Counted from the first letter of the stretch, positions 6,298 through 16,785 are shown. The stretch: 64,000 bases of DNA from Microbacterium sp. Marseille-Q6965 (GCF_946151065.1 NZ_CAMGZA010000004.1:186001-250000); one strand, 5' to 3'. Translations and numbers: made by a program. The notes: a model not told the origin generated them from the sequence alone.

Positions 6298-9200
6298 TCA
6301 GCGGCCGCGCCGGAGGGTGAGACCGCGGGGCGACTCGACGAAGCCGGCGGCGCGCAGCGCGCGACCGAGGGGGGCCGTGTAGACGAACTCGCCGTTGGCC
6401 TGCTCGACCGTCAGCGTCTCGAGGCGGCGCGCGCGAGCCGTGGCGGCGAGGTCGGCGCACGCGGCCGCGATCGTCTCCTCGTCATCCGAGAAGACCAGTG
6501 CGGTGCGGCCGCCGCGCTCGAGATAGAGCACGAGGGCACCGTCGACGAGCACCACGAGGCCGCCGGCCTTGCGCCCCGGCCGATGCCGCACGCCGTCCAG
6601 CGCCGGCCACGGCAACGCGGCGCCATACGGGTTGGCGGGGTCCGTCGCGGCGAGGGTGACCGCACGCAGCGGGGCGGGGTCGGGAAGCCCGGCGAAGGTG
6701 CGCAAGCGGTCGATGGTGGGGGAGGTGGCGAACTGCGCCGCACCGAGCTTCTCGATGAGATAGCCGCGGCGGCAGTGGCCCGCCTGCTCCAGGCCCGCGA
6801 GCGTGCGGTAGGCCTGGGCGAAGCCGCCCGGCACGCCCTCGTTCTGTACCGCGCCGCGCGTGACGACGCCGTGCCGGTCGAGCAGGATCGAGGCGGTGGC
6901 GGCGGCGCGCACGGTCGGGTCGCCCTCCGCGGTGGGCAGCAGCGACCAGCGCCCGCCGACGAGGGGGCGCGGCGCCTGCGGGCGCGCGGCGGCGCCGCGG
7001 TACAGCCGGCTACGCGGGGCCTTGCGCTGCGCGCGATGCGCCTGCGTGCCGCCCCCGAGCAGTGTGCGGAGCGGCGCGAACGTGTCGTTCGTCACGCGGC
7101 CGGCCCATACGAGGCTCCACAGCGCGTCGACCACGGCCGTCTCCGACACCATGGCGGCGTCGGCCTCGGGCATGCGTGCCCGCGCCATCTCGGCCAGTTG
7201 GGGCGCGAAGTACGCCCCGCCGAACGCGAGGATGCCGAGGATGCGACCCTCCAGGGAATCCGGGTCGACCTCGCCTTCGGGCTCGGGCAGCGTCACGGCT
7301 GCCGCGTCGGAGGGATGCAGCGCGATCCAGCCGTCGCGCCCGGGCAGCGCGCCGTGCCCCGACCACACCACCTCGCCCGTGGCGGTCAGCTCGTCGAGCA
7401 TCGCCGGCGCGTAATCGCGCACCCGCGACGGCAGCACGAGGGACTCCCACGCGCTGGCGGGGATCGGCACGCCGGCCAACTGCTCGACGGTGGCGAGCAC
7501 CCCGTCGATTCCCTCCAGCGGACGGGTGAGGTGTTGCCAATCGGGCAGGAAGCGGGCGTACGCCTCGGGCGCGACCGGCTCGACGCTGCCGCGCAGCGCG
7601 GCGAGGGAGCGCATGCGGATGCGCCGCAGGCCCTCGACGTCGCACCATTCGGTCTCGTCGAGCGCGCCCCGGCCCTCCGGCAGGAAGAACCCGCTGGACA
7701 GGCGGCCCTGCTGCTCGAGTCGCTGCAGGGTGTGGCGGGCGACGGCGGCGCCGATGCCGAGGCGGGTGGCGACCGCCTCGGTGGTGAACGGGCCGTGCGT
7801 GCGGGCATAGCGCGAGACGAGGTCGCCGAGCGGGTCGGCGACCGGCTCGAGGAACGCGACCGGCACGCCGACCGGCAGCGCCACACCGAGGGCGTCGCGC
7901 AGGCGGCCGGCGTCCTCGATCGCCGCGAACCGCGGGGTGCCGGCGACCGAGACGGGGATGGCCCGGCGCGCATCGACGAGGGCGGCAAGGTGCTTCGCCG
8001 CGGCCGCGGCCGCCGTCGCCGTGACCCCGCCCCCGATGATTCGCTCGTCGCCGGCGCCGGTGTCGTGCGCGTCGAGCCGCGCGGCCACCTCGTCGACCGA
8101 GAGCGGGCCGAGCACGCGCAGGAGGTCGGCGACGCCCTCCGCGCCGCGGGCGCGCCGGTCGGGGGCGAGGCGCTGCTGCTCGGCCTCGTACTGCGCGATC
8201 ACCTCCGGGTCGAGCAGCTCCCGCATCTCCACCCGCCCGAGCAGCTCGCTGAGCAGCGCGGGATCGACCGACAGCGCGGCCGCTCGCCGCTCGGCCAACG
8301 GCGAGTCGCCCTCGTACATGAACGCGCCGACGTAACCGAACAGCAGGTCGCGCGCGTACGGCGACGGTTGGGGCGTCTCGGTCTCGACGAGGCGGATCCG
8401 TCGTTCCTGGATGCCGCGCGCCAGCCGCGTGAGAGCGGGCAGGTCGTACACGTCCTGCAGCACCTCGCGCAGTGTCTCGAGGATGATCGGGAACGTCGGG
8501 TGGCGGCGCGCGACCTCGAGCAGCTGGGCCGAGCGTTGGCGCTGTTGCCACAGCGGCGTGCGGCGGTTCGGATTGGTGCGCGGCATCAGCAGCGCGCGCG
8601 CCGCACACTCCCGGAAGCGCGAGGCGAACAGCGCCGATCCCCCGACCTCGTCGGTGACGATCTGCTCCAGCTCCTCGGGGTCGAAGACGAACAGCTCGGC
8701 GCCCGGGGGCTCCGATTCGGCATCGGGGATCCGCGCGATGATCCCGTCGTCGCTCGCGACGGCCGAGCCCTCCACGCCGAGGCGCTCGCGGATGCGCGCG
8801 TTCACGGCCAGGGCCCAGGGGGCGTGCACGTGCATGCCGTAGGGGGAGTGCAGGATGATCCGCCAGTCGCCCACCTCGTCGCGACCGCGCTCGACGGTGA
8901 GCGTGCGATCCGTGGGGAGCGATCCCGTCGCCTCCTTCTGCTCCGACAGGTAGGCGAGGAGATTCTCGATCGCCCGCTCGTCGAGCCCCGCCTGCCGCAG
9001 GCGCTCCACGGCCTTGTCACGGGGCGAACCGGCCAGCTCGCGGGCCATCGCGCCGAGCGCCTCGCCGAGCTCGGCCGGGCGCCCCAGGCCGTCGCCGTGC
9101 CAGAACGGCACCTTGCCGGGCTGCCCGAAGGCCGGCACGACGTTGACGCGGTCGTGCGTGATCTCGACGATCCGCCAGCTCGTGGTTCCGAGCGTGAAGA

Positions 9201-10938
9201 CGTCGTTGACGCGTGACTCGTAGACCATCTCCTCGTCGAGCTCCCCGACACGGGCGCCGGTCGACTCGCCCGCCACGAACACGCCGAACAGGCCGCGGTC
9301 CGGGATCGTGCCGCCGCTGGTCACGGCGAGCCGCTGCGCGCCGGGCCTGCCCTCGATGGTGCCCGCGTCACGATCCCACACGAGCCGCGGGCGCAGCTCG
9401 GCGAACTCGTCGGAGGGGTAGCGGCCCGCCAGCAGGTCGAGGGTGGCCTCGAACGCACCGCGGGGCAGCGTGCGGAACGGTGCCGACCGGCGCACCGTCT
9501 CGAACCACGCCTCCACTTCGATGGTGCCGAGCGCCGTGGCGGCGACGGTCTGCTGGGCGAGGATGTCGAGCGGATTCTGCGGGATGGAGATCGCCTCGAT
9601 CCGGCCCGACAACATCCGTTCGGTCACGATCGCCGTGTGCAGCACGTCGGCGCGGTGCTTGGGGAACAGTGCGGCGCGGCTGATCTCGCCCACCCGGTGC
9701 CCAGCGCGGCCCACGCGCTGCAGCCCGCTGGCCGCGCTGGGCGGCGCCTCCACCTGGATGACCAGGTCGACCGCTCCCATGTCGATGCCCAGCTCGAGGC
9801 TGCTGGTCGCCACCACGCACCGCAGCGCCCCCGACTTCAGCTCCTCCTCCACCTGCGCCCGCTGCTCCTTCGACACCGAGCCGTGATGGGCCTTGGCGAG
9901 GATCGGCTCGACCCCGGCCGTCGCCCCCGCCTGCGCCATCATGGCCGCCGGCACGGTGGGCGCGGGGACATCGATCCCCACCCGTTCCGCGTAGATCTCG
10001 TTCAGTCGGCCGGTGAGGCGCTCGGCGAGCCGGCGCGAGTTGGCGAAGACGATCGTGGAACGGTGCTGCAGGATGCGGTCGACGATCGCTTCCTCGACGT
10101 GCGGCCAGATGGAGCCGGTGATCTCCGTCGACTCGGGTGGGCGGAACCACTCGTCCTCGCCATCCTCCGGCCCCGGTGCGGCGCCCGCCGCCGGTGGCGG
10201 GTTCTGCATGTCGTCGACCGGCACGGTCACCTGCAGGTCGAAGGTCTTCGACGCGCGCGGCGCGACGATGTCGACCGGCGCCGACCCGCCGAGGAAGCGC
10301 GCCACCTCGTCGATGGGGCGCACGGTGGCCGACAGGCCGATCCGCTGGGCGGGGGCGTCGAGCAGGTCGTCGAGCCGCTCGAGCGAGACCGCCAGGTGCG
10401 CCCCCCGCTTCGTCGCGGCGACCGCGTGCACCTCGTCGACGATCACCGTGTGCACGCCGCGCAGGGTCTCGCGCGCCTGGCTGGTGAGCATGAGGTAGAG
10501 CGACTCGGGCGTCGTGATGAGGATGTCGGGAGGGTTGCGCACGAGCTTCTGTCGCTCCGACGAGGGCGTGTCACCCGAGCGCACCCCCACCGACACCTCG
10601 GGGGCGGGGATGCCGAGCCGCCGGGCGGCCTGCGAGATGCCCACGAGCGGCGAGCGCAGGTTGCGCTCCACGTCCACGCCGAGCGCCTTCAGGGGCGACA
10701 CATAGAGGATCCGCGACGAGCGCTGCTCCGGCGCCGGCTCGCGGAAGACGCGGTCGATCGCCCAGAGGAACGCCGAGAGCGTCTTTCCCGAGCCCGTCGG
10801 GGCGACGACGAGCGCATGCCGGCCGCCAGAGATCGCCTCCCACGCGCCACGCTGCGCGTCCGTCGGCGCAGGGAAGGCGCCGCGGAACCACTCCCGCGTC
10901 GCCTCGCCGAATCTCTCGAGCACGTCCACCCCTCCCAT
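6298..10938 (-). CDS. lhr: Lhr-type ATP-dependent helicase (long form)
   Basis: A superfamily 2 helicase of about 1546 residues, the long form of Lhr, a 3'-5' translocase of DNA repair. The N-terminal core has Walker A APTGSGKT (about residues 45-52), DEVH (about 170), GLSATVRP (motif III) and motif VI QRVGRAGHR; the Lhr winged-helix and beta-barrel domains follow, and the C-terminal half is the extra Lhr-CTD. The start is uncertain: ATG 10938 (MGGVDVLERF) is chosen because homologues begin near VLERF; ATG 10959 and GTG 10992 are in-frame alternatives, and none has a good ribosome site. The gene is upstream of nei on the same strand and divergent from the large secreted phosphoesterase gene. 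Confidence 0.93.
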   Translation of the reverse strand: MGGVDVLERFGEATREWFRGAFPAPTDAQRGAWEAISGGRHALVVAPTGSGKTLSAFLWAIDRVFREPAPEQRSSRILYVSPLKALGVDVERNLRSPLVGISQAARRLGIPAPEVSVGVRSGDTPSSERQKLVRNPPDILITTPESLYLMLTSQARETLRGVHTVIVDEVHAVAATKRGAHLAVSLERLDDLLDAPAQRIGLSATVRPIDEVARFLGGSAPVDIVAPRASKTFDLQVTVPVDDMQNPPPAAGAAPGPEDGEDEWFRPPESTEITGSIWPHVEEAIVDRILQHRSTIVFANSRRLAERLTGRLNEIYAERVGIDVPAPTVPAAMMAQAGATAGVEPILAKAHHGSVSKEQRAQVEEELKSGALRCVVATSSLELGIDMGAVDLVIQVEAPPSAASGLQRVGRAGHRVGEISRAALFPKHRADVLHTAIVTERMLSGRIEAISIPQNPLDILAQQTVAATALGTIEVEAWFETVRRSAPFRTLPRGAFEATLDLLAGRYPSDEFAELRPRLVWDRDAGTIEGRPGAQRLAVTSGGTIPDRGLFGVFVAGESTGARVGELDEEMVYESRVNDVFTLGTTSWRIVEITHDRVNVVPAFGQPGKVPFWHGDGLGRPAELGEALGAMARELAGSPRDKAVERLRQAGLDERAIENLLAYLSEQKEATGSLPTDRTLTVERGRDEVGDWRIILHSPYGMHVHAPWALAVNARIRERLGVEGSAVASDDGIIARIPDAESEPPGAELFVFDPEELEQIVTDEVGGSALFASRFRECAARALLMPRTNPNRRTPLWQQRQRSAQLLEVARRHPTFPIILETLREVLQDVYDLPALTRLARGIQERRIRLVETETPQPSPYARDLLFGYVGAFMYEGDSPLAERRAAALSVDPALLSELLGRVEMRELLDPEVIAQYEAEQQRLAPDRRARGAEGVADLLRVLGPLSVDEVAARLDAHDTGAGDERIIGGGVTATAAAAAAKHLAALVDARRAIPVSVAGTPRFAAIEDAGRLRDALGVALPVGVPVAFLEPVADPLGDLVSRYARTHGPFTTEAVATRLGIGAAVARHTLQRLEQQGRLSSGFFLPEGRGALDETEWCDVEGLRRIRMRSLAALRGSVEPVAPEAYARFLPDWQHLTRPLEGIDGVLATVEQLAGVPIPASAWESLVLPSRVRDYAPAMLDELTATGEVVWSGHGALPGRDGWIALHPSDAAAVTLPEPEGEVDPDSLEGRILGILAFGGAYFAPQLAEMARARMPEADAAMVSETAVVDALWSLVWAGRVTNDTFAPLRTLLGGGTQAHRAQRKAPRSRLYRGAAARPQAPRPLVGGRWSLLPTAEGDPTVRAAATASILLDRHGVVTRGAVQNEGVPGGFAQAYRTLAGLEQAGHCRRGYLIEKLGAAQFATSPTIDRLRTFAGLPDPAPLRAVTLAATDPANPYGAALPWPALDGVRHRPGRKAGGLVVLVDGALVLYLERGGRTALVFSDDEETIAAACADLAATARARRLETLTVEQANGEFVYTAPLGRALRAAGFVESPRGLTLRRGR

Positions 10939-11012
10939 CCTGCCGTCGATCTCCGACATCGCGCCGGGAACGGGCGCGACGGGACCGGACACCCGCGATT
11001 CACGTGGTGTTC

Positions 11013-14000
11013 ATGCCGCGTGCGGCAGCGCGACACCGCGACTCGGTTCGCTCGCCTACCGTGACCACCCGCGTACATCGCCGCCCGCGTGCCGCCCTCG
11101 CCTCCCTCGCCGCCGCCGCGATCGCCGTCACCGGCGTCGGGGTGGCCACGCCGGCCGCCGCCGCCGAGGAGCCGCTTCCGCCGCTGGTGATCACCGAGGT
11201 GATGCAGGACAACGCCGGCACGCCGGGCGATCAGGACTACTTCGAGTTCTTCGAGGTGACGAACACGACCGCCGAGGCCATCGATCTCGCCGACTACCAG
11301 CTGCAGTACAACGGCGGCGCGTTCATCCAGGCCGTCGAGCCGGGAACCGACACGCCGCTGGCCGATGCGGTGATCCCCGCCGACGGCCGCGCCGTCTTCT
11401 GGCTGCGCTACGCCGTGGGCACGGGCGAGACCGCGGTCTCGCAGTGGCAGCTCACGGAGGCCGACTTCCGGGCGCACTACGGCGACGCCGCGTCGTCGTA
11501 CCCGCTCTTCCACGCCACCGGTCAGGGCGGCTTCGCGAACTCCGGCCCGCGCACGCTGCGCCTCTACGAGGCCGACGGAACGACGCTCGTCTCGGGGTCC
11601 GACTACAACCGCTCCAGCACGAACCGGGGCAACGCCGATCACTTCACGGTGCCGTCCAGCGGAAACGTGCTCACCGACCCCGTCGCCGGCGCGCCGACTC
11701 CCGGCCAGATCCTGCCCTCGCAGCTGGTGCGCTCCGCGCCGGAGCCCGAGCCGGTGGAGCCCGATCCGGCGCCGCAGCCGCTCCCCGCCGATCCGAACCT
11801 GCGCGCGCCCCTCCTGCAGATCACCGAGGTCGCTCCGGACACCGCCAACGTCGACGGTGCCGACGCCTATGAGTTCGTCGAGGTCTACAACGCGTCCGAC
11901 GCCCCCGTCGACTTCGGCGACTACACCCTCGCGTATCTGTACACCGACAACGCGCTCACCGAGCCGGTGACGACGAGCTCCACGCTCTGGCCGGCGCAGC
12001 CGAGCGATGTCGTCATCGAGGCGGGCGGCACGCTCGTGCTCTGGGTGAAGAACCCGGCGGTGGTGGCCGCCGGGCTCACCGTGGCCGACTTCAACGCCGC
12101 GTTCGACGCTGACCTCGTGCTGGGCGAGGACATCGTGGAGATGTTCAACGGCGGCATGGCCAACGGCGGATCGCGCGGCATCCAGGTGCTCACGAACACC
12201 GGTCACGACATCAGCCGCGCCTATTACTTCACGAACGACCAGACGACGGCCGACACCGCGATCCAGTACGGGTGGAACCCCTCCGGCGACGCGCTGTGGG
12301 CGCCGCAGAACCGGGAGGGCACGGCGCAGACAATGATGCGCCTGGCCACACCGACGCCCGGTGCCGTGACGGCCGATCAGGTGCCCACGGCGTACGTCGC
12401 GGCGCCGCCCGCGGGCACCGCGCCCGTCATCACCGACCTCACCGGCGGCTCGGACGTGCCCGACACCCCGGACCTCGACCTGGGCTTCGACGTGACCGAC
12501 GACGTGCTCGTGCGCACCGTCACGCTGAGGCTCACCGACAACCTGGGCGCCACGGAGACGCGGAGCCTGCGCTTCGACGCCGCCAACCGCTTCTCCTACT
12601 CGGTGCCCACGGCCGATCTCTTCGGCAAGCGATGGATCGAGTACACGATCGTTGCGAGCGACGGCTGGCAGGAGAGCACCCTCGGGCCGGTGCGGGTGGA
12701 CCTCACCGAGGGCGACGGCGACCCGGTGCGCATCAACCTCGCCGATGGTCAGCACGTCGGGGGCGACACGCGCGTCTCGGCGACGAGCGACGCGGGCGGC
12801 CCGGGTGTCGTGCTCGCGATCGACGGCGCTCCCGCCGCCGATCCGGTCGCCTCACTCGAGACGGGGCCCGTGTTCGCGTTCGAGGCGACGAACACCGACG
12901 CGTTCTTCCGCAACGGCGTGAAGCTGGGAGACGAGGTGCTGCGCATCTTCGACGAGGGCTACTACTCGCGGGTCGTGACGGTGGACGCGACCGTGCCGGT
13001 GGACGCGGTCGTGCGCGGCCACGAGCTGACGCTGTCGATCACCGCGGGCACGAAGGCATGGCCCGAGGCGGACGTCAACGAGAACAACGACGACTTCACC
13101 GCCATGAACCTGCGCCTCGCCCTTCCGGACGGCCGCGTGCTGCGACCGGAGTACTGCGCGACGACGAAGGAGCAGGCGGGCGAGGTGACCGCGCCGGCCT
13201 TCGTGGAGTGCCCGGCGCCCGACGCGCGCATCGGGTTCTCGGATGCGAACCTCGTCTCGTTCCTGGCCACCTTCGCCATCCCCGACGACGCGTTCAACTC
13301 CGTCTCCGTGGCGTGGAACACCACGACCGTCGGCGACGGGCCCCATGTCATCACCGCGACCGACGGCGAGGCGGCCGCCGAGCGCACCGTGCACGTCGAC
13401 AACACCGCGCCGACGGTCTCCAGCACCCTCGTGGAGGGGCAGCGCTACCGCGGCCACTTCGCGGTGGACGCGACGGCCGCCGACGCCGGGTCGGGGGTCG
13501 CATCGCTGACCGCGACCCTCGACGGCGCGCCCGTCTCGTTGCCGCTGGCGACCAGCTCGCTCGCCCTCGAGCCCGGGGCCCACACGGCGGAGTTCACGGC
13601 CACCGACGAGGTGGGAAACGTCGCCACGCACGCCGTCTCGTTCGAGACCGCCGACGAGCAGCCGGGGATCGTGCTGGACGGGCCGTCGGACGGCCAGATC
13701 ATCGCGGGCGACCGCGCAGACCTGCGCGCGACGCCGAACTCGCCCGAGCAGGACGTGCTCGACCTGAGCTTCCGCGAGGGATACAGCTACGCTCCGGGCG
13801 ACGCCGAGGTGTCGGTGAGCGCGGGCACCGTGACCGATTCGGGAACCGCCGACCGGAGCGCCGGCGTCGCGCTGGGAGCCGAGGACCTCGCCAAGCTGCT
13901 GGGAACGGACGGAGTCCGCGTCGAGACGACGAGCGAGACAGCGCTGCCGTACCAGCTGTTCACCGTCGCCGTGCCGCAGGGTGCCGCGGCCGGATCGCTC

Positions 14001-16013
14001 GTGCGGGTCGATTGGCGCGGCAGCGCCAACGCCGAGGCCAAGGTGATCCTGTACGCGCGCACCGTCGACGGCGCGTGGGAGACCGTCGACGAGGTGCGCA
14101 CGACCGACGGTGCGCCCATCGAGTTCACCCTCGATGCCCTCGTGCCCGTCGACGGACACGTGGTGGACGGCGAGCTGACCTTCCTCGTGCAGCACTCCGA
14201 CGGCTTCGCGGCGACCGACCTGTCGGCGCGGGAGAGCCCGGTCGAGCCGTTCCACGCCGAGGCCACCCCTCGATCCGAGTACGACTTCACCGTCGCGATC
14301 GAATCGGACACGCAGTACTACAACGAGACGGAGGGGTACTACCCGCACCAGCTCGCGATCCACGAGTTCCTGCTCGAGCAGCGCGAGAACCTCAACCTGC
14401 AGTACCTCATCCACAACGGCGACATCGTCAACGTGCACACCCAGCCGCACCAGTGGGCCAACGCCGACGCCGCCTACCGCATGCTCGACGAGGCCGGCCT
14501 GCCGTACGGCGTGCTGGCGGGCAACCACGACGTCGGCGGGTTCGATGCGGATTACGCGCAGTACTCGCAGTTCTTCGGCGAGGCCCGTTTCTCCGGGAAC
14601 CCCTGGTACGGCGGCTCGTACAAGGACAACCGCGGCCACTACGACCTGGTCTCGGTGGGCGGGGTGGACTTCCTGTTCCTCTACATGGGCTGGCCGACGC
14701 CCAACGACGAGGCGGCGAACACCGAGGACATCGCCTGGATGAACGAGGTCATCCGTCAGTACCCCGAGCGCAAGGTCTGGCTGAACCTGCACGAGTACAT
14801 GCTGACGACGGGCGGACTCGGGCCGTTCCCGCAGCGGGTGTTCGACGAGGTGGTGAAGACCAACCCCAACGTGTTCGCGGTGAGCTCGGGCCACTACCAC
14901 GATGCCTACACGCGCACGGACGAGATCGACGACGACGGAGACGGCGCTGCGGACCGCACCGTGTACTCGATGCTGTTCGACTACCAGGGGCTGCCGGAGG
15001 GTGGGCAGGGCTACCTGCGTCTGGCGCACTTCGACAACGACGGCGGTCGCATCGTCTTCCGCACCTATTCGCCGTCGCTCGACGACTTCGATTCCGACGA
15101 CGCGTCCCTCAACGACCCTCCCGGAATGCAGGAGTTCGAGATCCCGTACGCGGCGGTGGGGATCGAACCGCGGGCCAAGACCCTCGCCACCGACTCGTTC
15201 CGCGCCGAGATCCTCACGGCGTCGGAGATCGGCGCGGTGACCGGCGCCCCGTCCGGTGAGCAGGCGGTGGTCCCCTGGGCCGGCCTCGCGGAGGGCGAGC
15301 ACGGCTGGTACGTGATCGCGGAGGGGCCGCACGGCGGCGTCGAGTATTCGCCGGTGCGCACCTTCCGCACCGTGCCCGTGCCCACCGAGCCGGGCGAGCA
15401 GCCGGGCGGCGACCCGGGTGAGGAACCGGGCGGCGAGCTGCCGGACGACGGACAGCCGGGGGCGGAACACCCGGGCGGAGAACCCGGTGACGAGCCGGGG
15501 GAGGATGCGGCGCCCGCGCTGTGGGGCAGGGTGACGGCCGCACCCGGATCGGAGCTGGTGCCCGGTGGGCGGATGCTGGCGGAGTTCGGCGGCTTCCAGC
15601 CCGGCGAGCAGGTGCGGTTCGTCCTGCATTCCGACCCGATCGCGCTCGCCGAGGTCCTCACGGCCGCCGCGGACGGCACGGTGTCGGGAATCCTGCCGAT
15701 CCCGTCCGACGCGCCGCCGGGAACGCACACGCTGCAGGCGATCGGCGCGTCGGGGGCCGCGGTGCACTCCGATCCCTTCGAGCTCAGGGAGCCGGGCGCG
15801 GAGTCCGCGCTGTCCGCGTCGGGGGCGGACGCGACGCTCCCGCTCGCCGCGGGCATCGCTCTGCTGATCCTCGGCCTCGCCGTGCTCACGTTGATCGCCT
15901 GGCGTCGCCGCCGGAGCTCCGCGGGGGCGGCCGCCCTCCCGCCGACGGGGGACGACGAGCCCGCGGCCGAGGGGCAGGACGCGCCGCGCCCGCGGCGCCC
16001 GGTTCAGCCCTGA
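11013..16013 (+). CDS. Secreted lamin-tail / metallophosphoesterase multidomain protein
   Basis: A surface protein of about 1666 residues. A signal peptide (RRPRAALASLAAAAIA...ATPAAAA) is followed by two lamin-tail domains (starting LVITEVMQD and LQITEVAPD), several Ig-like beta domains, and a calcineurin-like metallophosphoesterase domain at about residues 1095-1330 (numbered from 11004). Its metal motifs are visible: SDTQYY, NGDIVN, GNHDVGG, HEYM and GHYH. A Pro/Gly/Glu-rich linker (15380-15510) leads to a last beta domain, an LSASG sequence, a membrane helix and an RRRR tail, resembling a cell-wall sorting signal. It may hydrolyse phosphate esters or nucleotides outside the cell. Start uncertain: ATG 11013; GTG 11004 and GTG 11061 (shorter signal peptide) are possible. 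Its end overlaps the convergent esterase gene by ten bases. Confidence 0.88.
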   Translation: MPRAAARHRDSVRSPTVTTRVHRRPRAALASLAAAAIAVTGVGVATPAAAAEEPLPPLVITEVMQDNAGTPGDQDYFEFFEVTNTTAEAIDLADYQLQYNGGAFIQAVEPGTDTPLADAVIPADGRAVFWLRYAVGTGETAVSQWQLTEADFRAHYGDAASSYPLFHATGQGGFANSGPRTLRLYEADGTTLVSGSDYNRSSTNRGNADHFTVPSSGNVLTDPVAGAPTPGQILPSQLVRSAPEPEPVEPDPAPQPLPADPNLRAPLLQITEVAPDTANVDGADAYEFVEVYNASDAPVDFGDYTLAYLYTDNALTEPVTTSSTLWPAQPSDVVIEAGGTLVLWVKNPAVVAAGLTVADFNAAFDADLVLGEDIVEMFNGGMANGGSRGIQVLTNTGHDISRAYYFTNDQTTADTAIQYGWNPSGDALWAPQNREGTAQTMMRLATPTPGAVTADQVPTAYVAAPPAGTAPVITDLTGGSDVPDTPDLDLGFDVTDDVLVRTVTLRLTDNLGATETRSLRFDAANRFSYSVPTADLFGKRWIEYTIVASDGWQESTLGPVRVDLTEGDGDPVRINLADGQHVGGDTRVSATSDAGGPGVVLAIDGAPAADPVASLETGPVFAFEATNTDAFFRNGVKLGDEVLRIFDEGYYSRVVTVDATVPVDAVVRGHELTLSITAGTKAWPEADVNENNDDFTAMNLRLALPDGRVLRPEYCATTKEQAGEVTAPAFVECPAPDARIGFSDANLVSFLATFAIPDDAFNSVSVAWNTTTVGDGPHVITATDGEAAAERTVHVDNTAPTVSSTLVEGQRYRGHFAVDATAADAGSGVASLTATLDGAPVSLPLATSSLALEPGAHTAEFTATDEVGNVATHAVSFETADEQPGIVLDGPSDGQIIAGDRADLRATPNSPEQDVLDLSFREGYSYAPGDAEVSVSAGTVTDSGTADRSAGVALGAEDLAKLLGTDGVRVETTSETALPYQLFTVAVPQGAAAGSLVRVDWRGSANAEAKVILYARTVDGAWETVDEVRTTDGAPIEFTLDALVPVDGHVVDGELTFLVQHSDGFAATDLSARESPVEPFHAEATPRSEYDFTVAIESDTQYYNETEGYYPHQLAIHEFLLEQRENLNLQYLIHNGDIVNVHTQPHQWANADAAYRMLDEAGLPYGVLAGNHDVGGFDADYAQYSQFFGEARFSGNPWYGGSYKDNRGHYDLVSVGGVDFLFLYMGWPTPNDEAANTEDIAWMNEVIRQYPERKVWLNLHEYMLTTGGLGPFPQRVFDEVVKTNPNVFAVSSGHYHDAYTRTDEIDDDGDGAADRTVYSMLFDYQGLPEGGQGYLRLAHFDNDGGRIVFRTYSPSLDDFDSDDASLNDPPGMQEFEIPYAAVGIEPRAKTLATDSFRAEILTASEIGAVTGAPSGEQAVVPWAGLAEGEHGWYVIAEGPHGGVEYSPVRTFRTVPVPTEPGEQPGGDPGEEPGGELPDDGQPGAEHPGGEPGDEPGEDAAPALWGRVTAAPGSELVPGGRMLAEFGGFQPGEQVRFVLHSDPIALAEVLTAAADGTVSGILPIPSDAPPGTHTLQAIGASGAAVHSDPFELREPGAESALSASGADATLPLAAGIALLILGLAVLTLIAWRRRRSSAGAAALPPTGDDEPAAEGQDAPRPRRPVQP

Positions 16014-16651
16014 TCCGCCAGCGCGCGCAGCCGCTTCTCGAGGAACACCCGCACGTCGCCCAGCTCCTGCTCGGAGACGGCGTGGGTGAGCCCGGGGTAG
16101 GTCCGGCCCACGAGGTCGGCGTGGCCGGGCAGCCAGTCGGTGGTGTGGACGACGAGCGCCTCCGGGATGACGGCGTCGGCCGTGCCCCGGCCCCAGAACA
16201 CCGGCGGTCGCGTCCGCGCCAGCACGGCGTCGCCGGCCAGTGCCCCGGGGGCGACATAACCGGCGAGGTTGACGGCGAACGCGAAGCGCTGGGGGGTCAG
16301 CCGCATCGCCTGCAGCGCGACGGAGGCACCCTGTGAGAACCCGAACAGTCCGACAGGGCCGTCGTGTCCCGTGCGATCGATCCACTCGATCACCCGCGCG
16401 GCCGCCTGCGTGACGACCTCGGGGTCGCGCGCGCCCTCGCCCTCCAGCGCATACCAGGCGTACCCCGGCGTCGGCCACGGCGGCTCGGTCGGCGCGCGCA
16501 CGGAGGCGAAGGCGAACCCGTCGGGCAGTTGCCGCGCCAGCGCGAACAGGTCGCGTTCGTCCGAGCCGTATCCGTGCAGCAGGACGAGCAACGGCCGGCC
16601 GTCGCGCTCGCCCGACCACAGCACGGCCGCGTCATCGAGGGCGGGGATCAT
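16004..16651 (-). CDS. Alpha/beta hydrolase, phospholipase/carboxylesterase type
   Basis: A 215-residue cytosolic serine hydrolase. The order is PLLVLLHGYGSDERD (oxyanion region), GLFGFSQGASVAL (nucleophile elbow GFSQG), an Asp in GTADAVIP, and the catalytic His in YPGLTHAVS. This matches the carboxylesterase/thioesterase group related to YpfH and lysophospholipases. ATG 16651 is chosen as it is preceded by GGAGG and gives the usual short N-terminus; a longer in-frame start at 16777 adds unconserved sequence. The 3' end overlaps the end of the convergent phosphoesterase gene by ten bases. Substrate unknown. Confidence 0.88.
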   Translation of the reverse strand: MIPALDDAAVLWSGERDGRPLLVLLHGYGSDERDLFALARQLPDGFAFASVRAPTEPPWPTPGYAWYALEGEGARDPEVVTQAAARVIEWIDRTGHDGPVGLFGFSQGASVALQAMRLTPQRFAFAVNLAGYVAPGALAGDAVLARTRPPVFWGRGTADAVIPEALVVHTTDWLPGHADLVGRTYPGLTHAVSEQELGDVRVFLEKRLRALADQG

Positions 16652-16785
16652 GCCTCCATCTTCCCGCGGGCCGGGTCCCTGCGGGCCGCGGCGTGACGTC
16701 TCGATCGGCCGCCGTGCCCGCTGCCGATGCGGTGCCGATCCGTCCACACCCGGCCGTGGGGAGCGCGCGCGGCACATCGGGCGGG

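Noticed and set aside
5752..9216. Long plus-strand open frame of over 1000 codons
   Set aside because: It is antisense to lhr and nei, has no recognisable domain and the composition expected of a shadow frame in GC-rich DNA.
12852..16619. Long minus-strand open frame opposite the phosphoesterase gene
   Set aside because: Arg/Gly/His-rich translation without motifs; the plus frame has a signal peptide and catalytic motifs.
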